This document shows positions 42,611 to 43,829 of a stretch of DNA of 43,829 nt, one piece after another; position 1 is the first letter of the stretch, and every line of letters begins with the position of its first letter. Made by a program: the position numbers and the translations under genes. Origin of the DNA: Deltaproteobacteria bacterium (GTDB taxonomy: Bacteria; Desulfobacterota; Syntrophobacteria; Syntrophobacterales; Syntrophobacteraceae); the NCBI GenBank assembly GCA_021780695.1, contig JAJXYD010000006.1:1-43829 (forward strand), in the 5' to 3' direction. The notes beneath the pieces are model-generated. The model had not been told where the DNA came from. It searched no databases and saw only the letters and a list, made by a program, of their open reading frames with translations.

Positions 42611-43703
42611 ATATCAATTCTGTAGTCATGCTGTATTTAATATATTGTAATTATTACATATTTATGGCATTATAGCACCTCACAAAAACTCACTTGGGAG
42701 GTGAATGGTGAAGCAATTCGTCCTCGAACAATCGAAAAAAGAATTCTATACGTCTCACTCGGGTTTTGCACTCGTGGGCTTGTGTCTGAATAAGCTTTGC
42801 TCGTTGCCGGTAAAGGCCAGGAATGCCTTTCCAGTGAGTTCCGGGGGGATCGGCCTCGATGATATCGTCCGTAGCTACGTCGGACTTCTCACAATCGGGA
42901 AAAGTGATTTCGAAGCCATAACCGATTGTCGCGACGACGACCACTTCAGCCAATCCCTGGGGGTCGGGCGCGTCCCGTCGGCAGAAACCCTGAGGCAACG
43001 CCTCGACGAAGTTGCTCCCGACCTGCTTCGCATTGCGGATGCCTGCTCGGTGGATTTTCTCAAAAAAGCCCGTGGACCGTCTCGGCCCTGGATACAGGGC
43101 ATATCCCGCTGGACTGCGATGTTTTCGGCATGGACAACTCCAAGACCAAGAAGGAAGGCGTATCCCGCATCTATACCGGCGATGACGGATATGCTCCCAT
43201 TGCAGGGTATCTGGGAAGCGAGGGGTGGTGTCTCGAATTGGAACTGCGTCCGGGAAGCCAACATAGCCAGGAAGGGTTTATCCCCTTTATTGAGCAAGTC
43301 ATGGAGAAGGCCCGCAGCCTTACTTCCAGAAAAATCCTTGTGCGCCTCGACTCGGCCCACGACGCGCTTGATACCCGTGTTGCACTGGCAGGCCGAAGAA
43401 ATGTCAGCTACATCATCAAGTGGAACCCCCGGAGGGAAGACCAGCGCGAATGGGCGGTTCGGATTTTCACAGAAGGAAAGGTCACCTCTCCCCGGAAAGG
43501 GAAACGAGTCGGTTTGCTCACCGTTAATGTGCAACAGGTTCACGAAGGCAAGACCTACAGGTTCAAAAGAGTCATGCGGGCGGTGGAGCGCACCATTGAT
43601 CGTAGCGGGCAATGCCTTCTGACGCCCGATATCGAGGTCGAAGGATGGTGGACGATGCTGGATTTGCCCGAAAAAGAGGTAATAAGGCTCTACGCCGACC
43701 GCG
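42590..43703 (+). mobile_element. IS1380-type element inserted in the amidohydrolase gene (left part)
   Basis: The amidohydrolase similarity ends at about 42588 and an AT-rich stretch begins (CCTGAATCCGTGAGTTTATG...), which I take as the left end of the element; GTGAGTTT near 42599 and AAACTCAC near 42686 form an internal inverted repeat. The transposase gene starts at 42705. The right end is not present: the transposase sequence breaks off at about 43703. Border positions are approximate. Confidence 0.65.
42705..43703 (+). pseudogene. IS1380 family transposase, frameshifted and truncated
   Basis: The first frame (42705 to about 43075) gives MVKQFVLEQSKKEFYTSHSGFALVG... SETLRQRLDEVAPDLLRIADACSVDFLKKARG-like sequence; the continuation VSALDTGHIPLDCDVFGMDNSKTKKEGVS... 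runs in another frame up to 43703. A loss of one base (or gain of two) near 43075-43085 explains the switch. The second frame keeps GMDNSKT (first Asp) and ILVRLDSAHDAL (second Asp), but ends at IRLYADRV, before the segment with the catalytic Glu (usually YADRGxxEQFHSE). The loss coincides with a new sequence starting TGTTAGCGGCGG at 43704. GGGAGGTGA precedes ATG 42705. Clearly inactive. Confidence 0.85.
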
Positions 43704-43829
43704 TGTTAGCGGCGGCGTGAAAATGCAGGGAAAATGCCGGTTTGAAAATGTATTTTAATCGAGCCGCCGGCCCGAACATTTTGACACCGGCGGCGGTCTG
43801 AGTACCATCAGGATTCAATCTCGTCCTTC
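43704..43829. mobile_element. Probable end of a second insertion element (IS21-like)
   Basis: The sequence from TGTTAGCGGCGGCG has the features of an IS21-type terminus as I remember them: it starts with TG, breaks another gene, and carries repeated GAAAATG words (43718-43750) and the near-perfect inverted pair CCGGTTTGAAAATG (43737-43750) / CATTTTGACACCGG (43777-43790). No coding sequence is seen up to the end of the window. Assignment to IS21 is from memory of end sequences and is tentative. Confidence 0.5.

Overview
The window looks like a chromosomal segment of an anaerobic, Syntrophobacterales-like member of the Desulfobacterota (former Deltaproteobacteria). This is inferred from gene content and order: split alpha2beta2 glycyl-tRNA synthetase, a siroheme/cytochrome c assembly/hemA operon, paired CaiB/BaiF CoA-transferases, a large beta-oxidation operon, PHA synthase, and many small Cys-rich or membrane proteins. 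Base composition is moderately GC-rich by eye, with AT-rich islands at mobile elements. No tRNA, rRNA or CRISPR array was recognised.

Layout. 1-420: tandem array of long hairpin repeats. 459-3163 (-): two adjacent class III CoA-transferases. 3685-6223 (+): DUF3096 microprotein, radical SAM protein, polyprenyl diphosphate synthase. 6680-9373 (+): secreted SBBP-repeat protein. 9624-9785 (-): 53-aa eight-cysteine microprotein. 10036-13301 (+): siroheme synthase domain, CcsA/HemX-type membrane protein, glutamyl-tRNA reductase and a zinc-ribbon protein, overlapping or nearly so. 13306-13776 (-): SSB. 14145-19046 (+): small membrane protein, RpiB, GlyQ, GlyS, a 140-aa hypothetical and a 35-aa Lys-rich peptide. 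19243-20535 (+): phenylacetate-CoA-ligase-like enzyme. 20559-24013 (-): a 66-aa protein and a hybrid histidine kinase whose receiver domain is cut by one in-frame TAG. 24390-26510 (+): DUF6125 protein and a REC-HD-GYP regulator lying between two copies of a palindromic repeat. 26799-28937 (-): TIM-barrel isomerase and inositol-3-phosphate synthase.

29232-30427 is an IS4-type element whose transposase lacks the usual catalytic Glu. 30642-38301 (+) is a fatty-acid oxidation operon: promoter with a FadR-like palindromic operator, TetR/FadR repressor, acyl-CoA dehydrogenase, thiolase, hydratase/dehydrogenase fusion and acyl-CoA ligase. It is followed by a REP-associated tyrosine transposase flanked by inverted REP copies and preceded by an 81-bp duplication that includes its start codon. 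A PHA synthase (-) and a second TetR regulator with its own promoter and operator come next. The window closes with a nested insertion: an amidohydrolase gene cut by an IS1380-type element, whose frameshifted transposase is in turn cut by what looks like the end of an IS21-type element running off the window.

Working together: the 30.7-38.3 kb operon encodes a complete set of activities for activating fatty acids and cycling them through beta-oxidation under a ligand-responsive repressor. PHA synthase could draw on its 3-hydroxyacyl-CoA, and the CoA-transferase pair and the PaaK-like ligase suggest activation of other organic acids. No wholly new multi-gene system is demonstrated. The least explained items are the hairpin array, the kinase amber codon, the repeat-flanked HD-GYP gene, the duplicated RAYT start region and the Cys-rich microproteins.
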